This document shows, one piece after another, positions 19,327-26,496 of a stretch of 64,000 nucleotides of DNA. Made by a program: the position numbers and the translations under genes. The stretch comes from Cellulomonas sp. Y8 (GTDB lineage Bacteria > Actinomycetota > Actinomycetes > Actinomycetales > Cellulomonadaceae), in assembly GCF_008033115.1 (NCBI RefSeq), contig NZ_CP041203.1, forward strand, positions 372,001-436,000, given 5' to 3'. Every line of letters begins with the position of its first letter. Within the stretch, counting starts at the first letter, position 1. Below the pieces are notes generated by a model that was not told the DNA's origin, searched no databases, and saw only the letters and a list, made by a program, of their open reading frames with translations.

Positions 19327-19430
19327 ACCCGCGCCGCTCCAGGCCCGCGCCGCGCCGACATCCGCACACCCGCGCCGCTCCAGGCCCGCGCCGCGCCGAC
19401 ATCCGCACACCCGCGCCGCGCCTGGCCCGC
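19327..19430. repeat. 41-bp tandem repeat (two full copies plus a partial)
   Basis: A 41-bp unit starting ACCCGCGCCGCTCCAGG occurs at 19327-19367 and 19368-19408, with a diverged partial third copy from 19409. It opens a ~700-bp gene-free tract (19283-19982) between two convergent genes. No Shine-Dalgarno or recognisable protein supports any reading frame there. Confidence 0.85.
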
Positions 19431-19507
19431 ACCTCCACCCGCCCCGCGCCTCCGGCGCTCCCGTGCCGCGTCCGAGCCGGCCGCGCCAACGCCCGAGACC
19501 GGCCCGC

Positions 19508-19604
19508 CCCGCCGAGATCGGCCCGCCCGCCCCGCCGAGATCGGCGGTTTGCCGCGAGATCGGTGGTTCAACGCACCGATCTCGGGCCGGAGCACCGATC
19601 TCGC
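19508..19604. repeat. GAGATCGG palindrome cluster
   Basis: GCCGAGATCGGC occurs at 19511-19522 and 19534-19545. Next is an 11-bp perfect inverted repeat at 19555-19584 (arms CGAGATCGGTG and CACCGATCTCG, 8-base loop), and then one more CACCGATCTCG copy at 19593-19603. Being between convergent genes, the hairpin may end transcription. It shares the CCGAGA core with palindromes at 50.4 and 61.6 kb. Confidence 0.75.
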
Positions 19605-19740
19605 GGCCGACGGCGTCGCGGGCGAGCGCGTCCTGAGCGTCGGGAGCGGCGCGCGACGTGCACCCGGCGGCGCGTTCGGTGGCTGCCGTGAGCGCCCGGA
19701 GCGCGGCGGAGACGACGCGGGCGCTCCCGCGCGCGAGCGG

Positions 19741-19890
19741 ATCGCGCGCGAGAGAACCGCCCACGAGCGGATCGCGCGCGAGAAAACCGCCCACGAGCGG
19801 ACCGCGCGCGAGAAGACCGCGCGCGAGAAAACCGCCCACGAGCGGACCGCGCGCGAGAAAACCGCCCACGAGCGGACCGTGCACGAGCGG
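19741..19890. repeat. 30-bp minisatellite built from two 15-bp half-units
   Basis: Half-unit A is ACCGCGCGCGAGAAA and half-unit B is ACCGCCCACGAGCGG, with small changes. The order A-B-A-B-A-A-B-A-B-B' runs without gaps from 19741 to 19890. In one plus frame it would give pentapeptides such as AREKT/AHERT, but that frame is the out-of-frame continuation of the transglutaminase gene and has no start signal, so I regard it as non-coding. Confidence 0.9.
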
Positions 19891-19982
19891 ACCGCGTGTG
19901 GCGGCGCGCCGCGGGCCCGCCCCTCGCGGAGCGGGCCCGGGTGCGTCGACGCCGGTGGGTCAGGCGGACGTGAACGGGGTCG

Positions 19983-20372
19983 TCATCGACCCTGGTCGCG
20001 CCGCTTGTCCCAGCGGTCCTCCATCCGGGACATGAAGCCCTTCTTGGCCTTGGGGGCCGCAGGGCGCGGTGCGGTGCTGCCGTCGGCCCGGACGACGCCG
20101 ACCGGCCCGCCACCGCGACGCGGGCGCGTGAACGCGATCGCGACGGAGGCGAACATGACGACGAAGCCCAGCACGCCGAGCCACACCTCGGACGCCGCAG
20201 CGCCCACCACCAGGAGCAGCAGCCCTACGACGGCACCGATGCCGCCCAGGACGTACCGCAGGACCGGCTTTCGCCCACGCGATGTCAGCGTGTTCGCGAG
20301 CCGGGGATCATCAGACGTGAGCTGACGCTCCATCTGCTCCAGTACACGTTGTTCGTACTCGGAGAGAGGCAT
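19983..20372 (-). CDS. DUF3040 family small membrane protein
   Basis: 129 residues. It starts MPLSEYEQRVLEQMERQL, the hallmark of actinobacterial DUF3040 proteins, has two adjacent membrane helices (~38-80), and ends in a basic tail (SRMEDRWDKRRDQ). The function is unknown. In many actinobacteria the gene lies near the dcw cluster and dinB, as here. A TATCCT sequence ~45 bp before the ATG may be a -10. It is convergent with the repeat-rich tract. Confidence 0.85.
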   Translation of the reverse strand: MPLSEYEQRVLEQMERQLTSDDPRLANTLTSRGRKPVLRYVLGGIGAVVGLLLLVVGAAASEVWLGVLGFVVMFASVAIAFTRPRRGGGPVGVVRADGSTAPRPAAPKAKKGFMSRMEDRWDKRRDQGR

Positions 20373-20409
20373 TCCAACCCCCGTGCTCCGCCGTCGGGAC
20401 TTCTTCACC

Positions 20410-21717
20410 TCAGGATAGATGGCCGGTGGCGAAGTCGGAAGTCGAGCGCTCCCCCGCGGCGGGTGACCCTGCCGACACCTCGCGCGCGGACCGCCCCACG
20501 GTGGGCGTCCCGGCGCCGATCGCGGCCCGTCCGAACCGGGCACGCACGAGGTCCATCACCCGCTCGGCCTCGCGCCGGGCGTCCGGGTCGGACCCGGTCA
20601 CCTCGTCGAGCGTGGGCTGCCGGATGACGTCCGCGGCCGGCATCAGGCCCTCCGCGCGGACGCCGACCAGCCGCACCGGGAGCCCGCCGAGGTCCGCGGC
20701 GGCGAGGAGGTCGCGCGCCACGAGGTAGAGCTCGCGCCCCACGTCGGTCGGCTGGGCCAGCGTCCGGGACCGGCTGAGCGTCCGGAAGTCCGAGGTGCGG
20801 ATCTTCACGGCGACGGTCCGGGCGACGAGCCGCTGCGCCCGCAGCCGCCCCGCGCACCGGTCGGCGAGCTCGAGCGCCTTGCTCTCCACGACCCGCATGT
20901 CCCGGACGTCGACGGCGAACGTCTCCTCCGCGCCGATGCTCTTCTCCTCGCGGCCCGGGGTCACGGGGCGGGGGTCCCGCCCCCAGGAGAGGTCGTGCAG
21001 GTGCGCGCCGGCGACCTTGCCGACCGCGCGCTGCACCACGGCCACGTCGCTGTCGGCGAGCTCGGCCACGGTGCGGATGCCCCAGCGCTCGAGCGCCGCG
21101 GCCGTCCGCTCGCCCACGCCCCACAGCGCGCCGACCGGCAGCACCCGCAGGAAGTCGACGGTCGCGGCCTTGGGCACGAGCAGCACGCCGTCCGGCTTGG
21201 CGTGCCCGGACGCGAGCTTGGCCACGAACTTGGTGGCCCCGATGCCGACGGAGCACGTGATGCCGTGCCGCGCCTGCACCCGCTCGCGGATGAGCGCGGC
21301 GATCCGGGTCGGGCTGCCGAGCCGGCGGCGCGCCCCGCTCACGTCCAGGAACGCCTCGTCGACGCTGACCTGCTCGACGATCGAGGTCACGTCGTGCAGC
21401 ACCTGCATGACGCTGCGCGACACCTCGGTGTAGGCGGCGTGGTCCGGCGGGACGACGATCGCCTGCGGGCACCGGCGCAGGGCCACCGCCATCGGCATCG
21501 CCGAGTGCACCCCGAACGCGCGCGCCTCGTACGTCGCGGCGAGCACGACCGACCGCTCGGAGCCGCCGACGATCACCGGCTTGCCCCGCAGGTGCGGCCG
21601 CCGCGCGAGCTCCACGGAGGCGAAGAACGCGTCCATGTCGACGTGCAGGATCGAGCACCCGTCCTCCTCGGTGCCCCAGTCGCGCTTCGCGTCCTGCGAC
21701 CGCGGGCCCCGGCTCAT
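20410..21717 (-). CDS. dinB: DNA polymerase IV (Y-family, SOS translesion)
   Basis: A 435-residue Y-family polymerase for error-prone lesion bypass. The palm has the metal-binding Asp in HVDMDAFFASVE and the catalytic pair in SVDEAFLDVSG. The helix-hairpin-helix region holds VLPVGALWGVGERTAAALE, and the little-finger domain follows. No clear beta-clamp motif is assigned. Its ATG overlaps the stop of the HEPN-domain gene (ATGA), so both are expressed from the SOS-boxed promoter upstream of that gene. Confidence 0.95.
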   Translation of the reverse strand: MSRGPRSQDAKRDWGTEEDGCSILHVDMDAFFASVELARRPHLRGKPVIVGGSERSVVLAATYEARAFGVHSAMPMAVALRRCPQAIVVPPDHAAYTEVSRSVMQVLHDVTSIVEQVSVDEAFLDVSGARRRLGSPTRIAALIRERVQARHGITCSVGIGATKFVAKLASGHAKPDGVLLVPKAATVDFLRVLPVGALWGVGERTAAALERWGIRTVAELADSDVAVVQRAVGKVAGAHLHDLSWGRDPRPVTPGREEKSIGAEETFAVDVRDMRVVESKALELADRCAGRLRAQRLVARTVAVKIRTSDFRTLSRSRTLAQPTDVGRELYLVARDLLAAADLGGLPVRLVGVRAEGLMPAADVIRQPTLDEVTGSDPDARREAERVMDLVRARFGRAAIGAGTPTVGRSAREVSAGSPAAGERSTSDFATGHLS

Positions 21718-22154
21718 CCGGCGCGCGCCGCCTCGACCTCGACCGCAGCGCTCTCCAGCTCGGCCCGGACCAGGTCCAGGAAGTCCTCCGCGTGGCAGAG
21801 CACCTGCTCGGCGCGATCCGCGGACACCGCGTCGAACCGTCCGGCGTCGACGGCTGCACGCAGGCCCGCGCCCGCGGCGAAGTAGGCGGACCAGCGCCCC
21901 ATCTCCGGGGCGACCCGGTCGAGCAGCTCCCACACCGTGCGCGGCCCGCGGCGCGCCGACAGCGGCTGCCGCTCGGCGAGCACCGCGGCGCCGGCCCGGA
22001 GGGCGGCGAGGTGCGCGTGCGTGAACTGCTCCCAGGGCTCCGAGGAGAACTGCGCGGCGACGAGCTCCGCGTCCGCGCGCTGCAGCAGCTCTGCCGTGCG
22101 GCCCGACAGCCCGGGCGCGGCACTCCGCAGGGCACGAAGGGTCTTGACCGGCAT
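21714..22154 (-). CDS. SAV_6107-type HEPN domain protein
   Basis: A 146-residue all-helical protein resembling the actinobacterial SAV_6107 HEPN family that is commonly found next to dinB. HEPN proteins are often RNases or RNA-binding toxins, but the conserved R-x4-6-H motif is not evident here, so activity is uncertain. The ATG has GGGAGGT 5 nt upstream. The gene is the first of a two-gene unit with dinB and lies 32 bp from a perfect LexA box, so it should be DNA-damage inducible. The function is unknown. Confidence 0.7.
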   Translation of the reverse strand: MPVKTLRALRSAAPGLSGRTAELLQRADAELVAAQFSSEPWEQFTHAHLAALRAGAAVLAERQPLSARRGPRTVWELLDRVAPEMGRWSAYFAAGAGLRAAVDAGRFDAVSADRAEQVLCHAEDFLDLVRAELESAAVEVEAARAG

Positions 22155-22185
22155 CGCGCACCTCCCTCTCTCGACAACCCCAGTA

Positions 22186-22201
22186 TCGAACACCTGTTCG
22201 A
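22186..22201. promoter_or_regulatory. LexA-binding SOS box (perfect)
   Basis: TCGAACACCTGTTCGA matches the actinobacterial SOS consensus TCGAAC-N4-GTTCGA at every fixed base. It lies between the HEPN-dinB unit and the divergent spermidine-synthase-like gene. The -35 region expected for that gene's TACGGT element (about 22192-22197) falls inside the box. Confidence 0.92.
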
Positions 22202-22214
22202 ACGCGTCAACCCG

Positions 22215-22220
22215 TACGGT
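22215..22220 (+). promoter_or_regulatory. -10 element, leaderless promoter of the spermidine-synthase-like gene
   Basis: TACGGT, then exactly six bases (GGGCGG), then the ATG. No Shine-Dalgarno is needed in this arrangement. Confidence 0.55.
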
Positions 22221-22226
22221 GGGCGG

Positions 22227-23198
22227 ATGGCGTCCCGTGGCCGGTCCGGCCGATCCAGCAGGTCGGACAGGGCCACCAGAGCCTCTCGGCCGGACCCAGA
22301 GTCCCACCGACCACCGACACGCGGCGGGCGCGGCGGCTCCGCCGCACCCGGGCAGCCGTGGCCCGACGGCCCGGTCCCCATCGCCACCGGCACCGCCGAG
22401 GTGCAGCGCTCCCCCGACGACCCGGACGCCGTGACCCTCCTGGTGAACGGCGTGCCGAGCTCGCACCTCGACCTGGCCGACCCGGAGCGCCTCGACTTCG
22501 AGTACATGCAGCAGATGGCGGCGGTCCTGGACCACCTCCCGACGGCGGGCGGCCCGTTCCGCGCCGTGCACCTCGGCGCCGCCGGCTGCGCGATGGCGCG
22601 GTGGGCGCACGCGCGGTTCCCCGGCGCCCGGCAGGTCGCGGTCGACCTCGACCCGGTCCTCGTGGCCCTGGTCCGCGACTGGTTCGACCTGCCCCGGTCC
22701 CCCGCCCTGCGCCTGCGGGCCGGCGAGGCGCGCGCGGAGCTCGGCACGCTCGCCGGCGCTAGCGCGGACGCGGTGGTGCGGGACGTGTTCGCCGGTGACC
22801 GCACGCCGGCGCACGTGACGACCGAGGAGTTCGCGCGGGACGTCGCGCGGGTGCTGCGCCCCGGCGGCGTCTACCTGGCGAACTGCGCCGACCGCCCGCC
22901 GCTCGCGCTGGCCCGCGCGGAAGCGGCGACGCTCCGCGCGGTGTTCCGGCACGTCGGGGTCGTCGCCGAGCCCGCGGTGCTGCGGGGCCGGCGGTACGGG
23001 AACCTCGTGCTCGTCGGCACGGACGACCCCGCGCTGCTCGCGGACGCCGCGCTGGCGCGGGACCTGCGGTCGCTGCCGGTGCCCGCGCGGCTGCTGGTCG
23101 ACGAGGAGCTCGCGGCCTTCGTCGGGCGCGCCGCTCCGCTGCGCGACGCCGCGCCCGAGCTGGAGCCGGACCTCGCGGAGCCCGACCCGGGCGCCTGA
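22227..23198 (+). CDS. Spermidine-synthase-like SAM-fold protein
   Basis: 323 residues. After ~55 basic, low-complexity residues comes a Rossmann methyltransferase-like fold resembling polyamine aminopropyltransferases: a beta-rich start (DAVTLLVNGVPSSHLDL), the nucleotide loop VHLGAAGCAMARWA, acidic DLDPVLV, and the mid-domain VVRDVFAGDRTP. In true spermidine synthases the key acidic residues bind putrescine and decarboxylated SAM; I cannot confirm them here, so the substrate is open. The ATG start is supported by the leaderless -10. Because of the SOS box it may be damage-regulated with dinB. Confidence 0.7.
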   Translation: MASRGRSGRSSRSDRATRASRPDPESHRPPTRGGRGGSAAPGQPWPDGPVPIATGTAEVQRSPDDPDAVTLLVNGVPSSHLDLADPERLDFEYMQQMAAVLDHLPTAGGPFRAVHLGAAGCAMARWAHARFPGARQVAVDLDPVLVALVRDWFDLPRSPALRLRAGEARAELGTLAGASADAVVRDVFAGDRTPAHVTTEEFARDVARVLRPGGVYLANCADRPPLALARAEAATLRAVFRHVGVVAEPAVLRGRRYGNLVLVGTDDPALLADAALARDLRSLPVPARLLVDEELAAFVGRAAPLRDAAPELEPDLAEPDPGA

Positions 23199-23207
23199 CC
23201 CCGGACG

Positions 23208-23249
23208 CGACCGAGGCCGCACCCCCCGGAGGGGATGCGGCCTCGGTCG
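23208..23249. terminator. Bidirectional terminator hairpin
   Basis: A perfect 14-bp stem (CGACCGAGGCCGCA with TGCGGCCTCGGTCG) and a 14-base loop sit between two convergent genes, the spermidine-synthase-like gene and cspA. Confidence 0.85.
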
Positions 23250-23283
23250 TGCGGACTGCCCGCGGGGGGCGGCCGGAGTCAGA

Positions 23284-23487
23284 TCAGAGCGGGCGGACCT
23301 TCTCCGCCTGCGGGCCCTTCGGGCCCTGGGTGATCTCGAACTCGACGCGCTGGCCCTCCTCGAGCGAGCGGTAGCCCTGGGAGTCGATGGCCGAGTAGTG
23401 CACGAAGACGTCGGCGCCGCCGCCGTCCTGGGCGATGAAGCCGTAGCCCTTCTCGGCGTTGAACCACTTGACAGCACCCTGTGCCAT
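23284..23487 (-). CDS. cspA: Cold-shock domain protein
   Basis: 67 residues forming one cold-shock domain. RNP-1 reads KGYGFIA and RNP-2 DVFVHYSAI; the protein opens [14 protein letters not shown]. Such proteins bind single-stranded RNA/DNA and melt RNA structure. Length and motifs are standard. The ATG is preceded by purine-rich AGAAGGACAAG. A ~300-nt upstream stretch without a gene could be a long leader, as seen on cold-shock mRNAs. Confidence 0.97.
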   Translation of the reverse strand: MAQGAVKWFNAEKGYGFIAQDGGGADVFVHYSAIDSQGYRSLEEGQRVEFEITQGPKGPQAEKVRPL

Positions 23488-23790
23488 GTTCTTGTCCTTC
23501 TGTCCATCCGGTGACGGTGCCGGGAACTCCCCGGACCGTGCCGCAATGCCTATCCCGCGTCCTGCACCGGGTGGACCAGCCGGATGGCTGGAAGGTGCCG
23601 CGCGGGCGTCCCCGACAGGGGGCCCGACCGGCGCCGGTCAAGCGTCAGTACGTCACTGCAACACGGCGATCCTCTCACGCAGGTCATCGCGACGCCACGG
23701 TTCTTCAAGGCCCGATGGGGCGTGGATCACAACGATCCGGTCACGAGCCGATCACAGGACGACCACCCCGACCGACCGGTCGGGAGGGGT
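23488..23790. other. Gene-free upstream region of cspA
   Basis: No convincing gene, repeat or strong hairpin is visible. It is less GC-rich at 23640-23760 than its surroundings, as expected for a promoter and leader on the minus strand, but I cannot place a clear -35/-10 pair. Confidence 0.5.
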
Positions 23791-25189
23791 TCAGACCGCG
23801 AGCCCGGGGTGCGCGCGGCGCGCACCCCGCCGGCCGAGGAGCATCGCGGCGACGCCCAGCACCCACGGCACCGCCACCCACGCGAACGCCGACCGGAACG
23901 CGTCGAGGTCCCGCGCGCCGGCGTCGGCGCCCCCCGACGCCGCGTCCAGCACGATGCCCACGACCAGCATCGTCGCGAGCGCCCCGACGAACCCGCCGGT
24001 GTTGACGAACCCGGTGGCGGTGCCCAGCCGCCGCGGCGGGGTGCAGGACCGCGCCACGTCGAACGCGACCAGGGATGTCGGACCGCCGACCGCCACGACG
24101 ACCACGAACACGCACAGCACCGCGTAGGGGACGGGCGCGGTCGGCAGGGTGACCGACAGCCACGCCAGGCCGATCGCCGCCGACGTGCCGAGCGCCAGGG
24201 GCATCCGCGCGCGCGGGTGCCGGCCCACGACGACGCCGATCACCGGTCCGGCGACCACCGCGGCGACCACGTTGAGCGTCAGCAGCGCGCTCGCCTCGCC
24301 CGGGGCGCGCCCCTGCCCCTCGACGAAGAACGCGAACCCCCACAGCAGCACGACCACGTGGTTGCTGAACTGGCCCGAGAAGTGCATCCAGAACGCCAGC
24401 CGTGCTCCGGGGTCGCGCAGCACCGCGCGCAGCGCACCGGGCTCCCGCGGCGCCCGGGCCCGCGCGGGCCGCCACCGCCGGCGCAGCAGGCCGACCCGCC
24501 ACCACGGCGAGGGCGCCAGCGCGGCGCCCGCGGCGAGGCCCGCCGCGACGTCCGGCTCCGCCGTCTCCCCCGCGGGAGCGTCCGGGCCCGCGAGCGCCGC
24601 GGCGGGCACGTCGGCCTCCGCCGGGCGCGTCCCGCACGACCGCCACCACCGCGATCGTCGCCACCACGCCCACGGCCGCGACGGACAGGAAGGTCGTCCG
24701 CCAGCCCTCGGCGTGCAGCAGCGCGACGACGGGCACCGCCGACAGCACCTGCCCCAGCTGCCCGAGGCTCCCGGTGAGCTGCGTCATCACGGGCACGCGC
24801 CGGGCGGCGAACCACGCGGGCACGAGCCGCACCACCGAGACGAACGTCAGCGCGTCACCCGCGCCGACGAGCACCCGCCGCCCGGCCAGCACCCAGCCCG
24901 CCGAGGGCGCGAGCGCCAGCACCGTCTGCCCGAGCGCCATCCCGGCCGCGCCCGACGCGACCAGCACCCGCGGCCCGTACCGGTCGAGCAGGACGCCGAC
25001 CGGCACCTGCAGCAGCGCGTAGACGACCAGCTGCGCGACGGCCATCGTCGCCAGCAGGGCGGACGAGACGCCGAACAGGTCGGTCACCTCGAGCGTGGCG
25101 ACGCCCAGCGACGACCGGTTCATGATCGCGACGACGTACGCGCCGACCGCGACGGACCAGACGAGCAGGGCGCGGCGGTCGGAGGTCAC
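23791..25189 (-). CDS. MFS transporter (one apparent frameshift)
   Basis: A major facilitator transporter of about 465 residues and ~12 helices. The first half (start GTG 25189) has NRSSLGVA, DRYGPRVLVASG and a run of six helices. The second half is in a neighbouring frame and contains FWMHFSGQFSNHVVVLLWGFAFF and further helices. The frames join by removing one base near 24618-24626, inside the cytoplasmic loop between the halves. The N-terminal pattern resembles organic-anion or nitrate-type porters; the substrate is unknown. This is probably a sequence error, but a true two-part pseudogene cannot be excluded. Confidence 0.8.
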
Positions 25190-25265
25190 GTGGAGCCATT
25201 CTGCCGGTCCGGTGCGTGCGACCCCGACGAGTCGCCGGTCGCACCCGGGGACCGGCCCCCGGGGA

Positions 25266-26210
25266 TCAGTACCCCGGGTTCGGCCCCTTCTCGTCGCCCT
25301 GCTGCGCGAGGAACCGCTCGAACTCCGCGCCCAGCTCGTCGGCGGTCGGCAGCTCCGCGGTCTCCGCGAGCAGGCTCGGCCGCCCGATGTTGCGGGCGAA
25401 CGCGTCGTACTGCTGCTCGAGCGCGTGCACCACGGTCTGCACCTCGGGCTGGTCCTCGACCTGGCGCTCGACCTCCAGCATCGTCTCGGACGCGGCCTCG
25501 GTCAGCGCCCCGAGATCGAGCTCGAGGCCGGCGGCGCGCTGCACGTGCTCCAGGCCCGTGATCGACGCCTGCGGGAACGGCGACTGCGCGAGGTAGTGCG
25601 GGACGTGCACCGCGAAGCCCATGGCGTCGTGCCCGGACTGGCCGAGCCGGATCTCCAGCAGCGTGCCCGCGGAGGCGGGGACCTGCACCGTGCCGAACCA
25701 CGACGTGTAGTCCGCGACCAGCTCGGGCCGGTTGGCGTGCGCCGTCACCGACAGGGGCCGGGTGTGCGGGATGCCCATGGGGATGCCGTGCAGGCCCACG
25801 GTCAGCGGCACGTCGAACCGCTCGACGATCTGGCGCACCGCGGCGGCGAACCGCTCCCACTGCACGTCCGGCTCGACGCCGTGCAGCAGCAAGAACGGCA
25901 CCCCGGAGGCGTCCTTCACCAGGTCGACGGCGAGCTCGGGCTCGTCGTACTCGCCCCAGTGGTCGCCCTCGAACGTCGCGGTGGGGCGGCGCGAGCGGTA
26001 GTCGAGGAGCTGGTCGACGTCGAAGGTCGCCAGGCGCTCCGTCGGGAGCTGCTCGGTCAGGTGCTCGGCCGACAGCCGCCCGGCGCCGCCGGCGTCCACG
26101 AAGCCGCGCACGGCGTGCACGAGCACCGGCCCGCTGCCGCCCGCGGTCCGCGCCTCGACCTCGGCGGCGACCGCCGGGTCGACGGCGTAGATCTCGCTCG
26201 GGTCCAGCAT
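25266..26210 (-). CDS. PAC2 family protein
   Basis: A 314-residue cytosolic protein with the PAC2 (proteasome assembly chaperone-like) fold: GFVDAGGAG near residue 38, DYRSRRPT, and LLLHGVEPDVQW, followed by a helical C-terminus. Actinobacterial PAC2 proteins are conserved but their role is unproven. The ATG has GGAGG five bases upstream. The family is related to proteasome chaperones, and no proteasome gene is in view. Confidence 0.88.
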   Translation of the reverse strand: MLDPSEIYAVDPAVAAEVEARTAGGSGPVLVHAVRGFVDAGGAGRLSAEHLTEQLPTERLATFDVDQLLDYRSRRPTATFEGDHWGEYDEPELAVDLVKDASGVPFLLLHGVEPDVQWERFAAAVRQIVERFDVPLTVGLHGIPMGIPHTRPLSVTAHANRPELVADYTSWFGTVQVPASAGTLLEIRLGQSGHDAMGFAVHVPHYLAQSPFPQASITGLEHVQRAAGLELDLGALTEAASETMLEVERQVEDQPEVQTVVHALEQQYDAFARNIGRPSLLAETAELPTADELGAEFERFLAQQGDEKGPNPGY

Positions 26211-26496
26211 GGGGTCCTCCCTGGGGGTCAGTCCGTGCGCCGCCCGGGGGGCGGCGTCCTGAGGGTCACAACACCGCGGGCGCCCCGCCTCTTCCCGACC
26301 GGCCGGACGATCTTCGCGCTGGCAGGGCCCCCCGCGACCGCCACCCGGTCGGCCGTCACACGACCCACCCGGAATGGTGGAGAATGGACGGCCGCTCCGG
26401 CCGCCCGACCCCGTGTCGACGCCGGCCGGGCGCGGCGCAGGACGGTGGCGCCACCCGGGGGTCCGGGCGCCACGGGGACGACCGACGGGAGCACGC

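Noticed and set aside
19153..19884. A 243-codon minus-strand frame over the minisatellite with GPLVGGFLAR-type repeats
   Set aside because: No ribosome site, runs into the 3' end of the transglutaminase gene antisense, and the repeat peptides follow directly from the DNA repeat. I regard it as non-coding.
19327..19890. CRISPR array
   Set aside because: The repeats are directly abutting with no unique spacers, and no cas genes are present.
26211..26496. Rifamycin-associated element upstream of the HelD/HelR gene
   Set aside because: No GGGGCTTGC-type inverted repeat could be found by eye.
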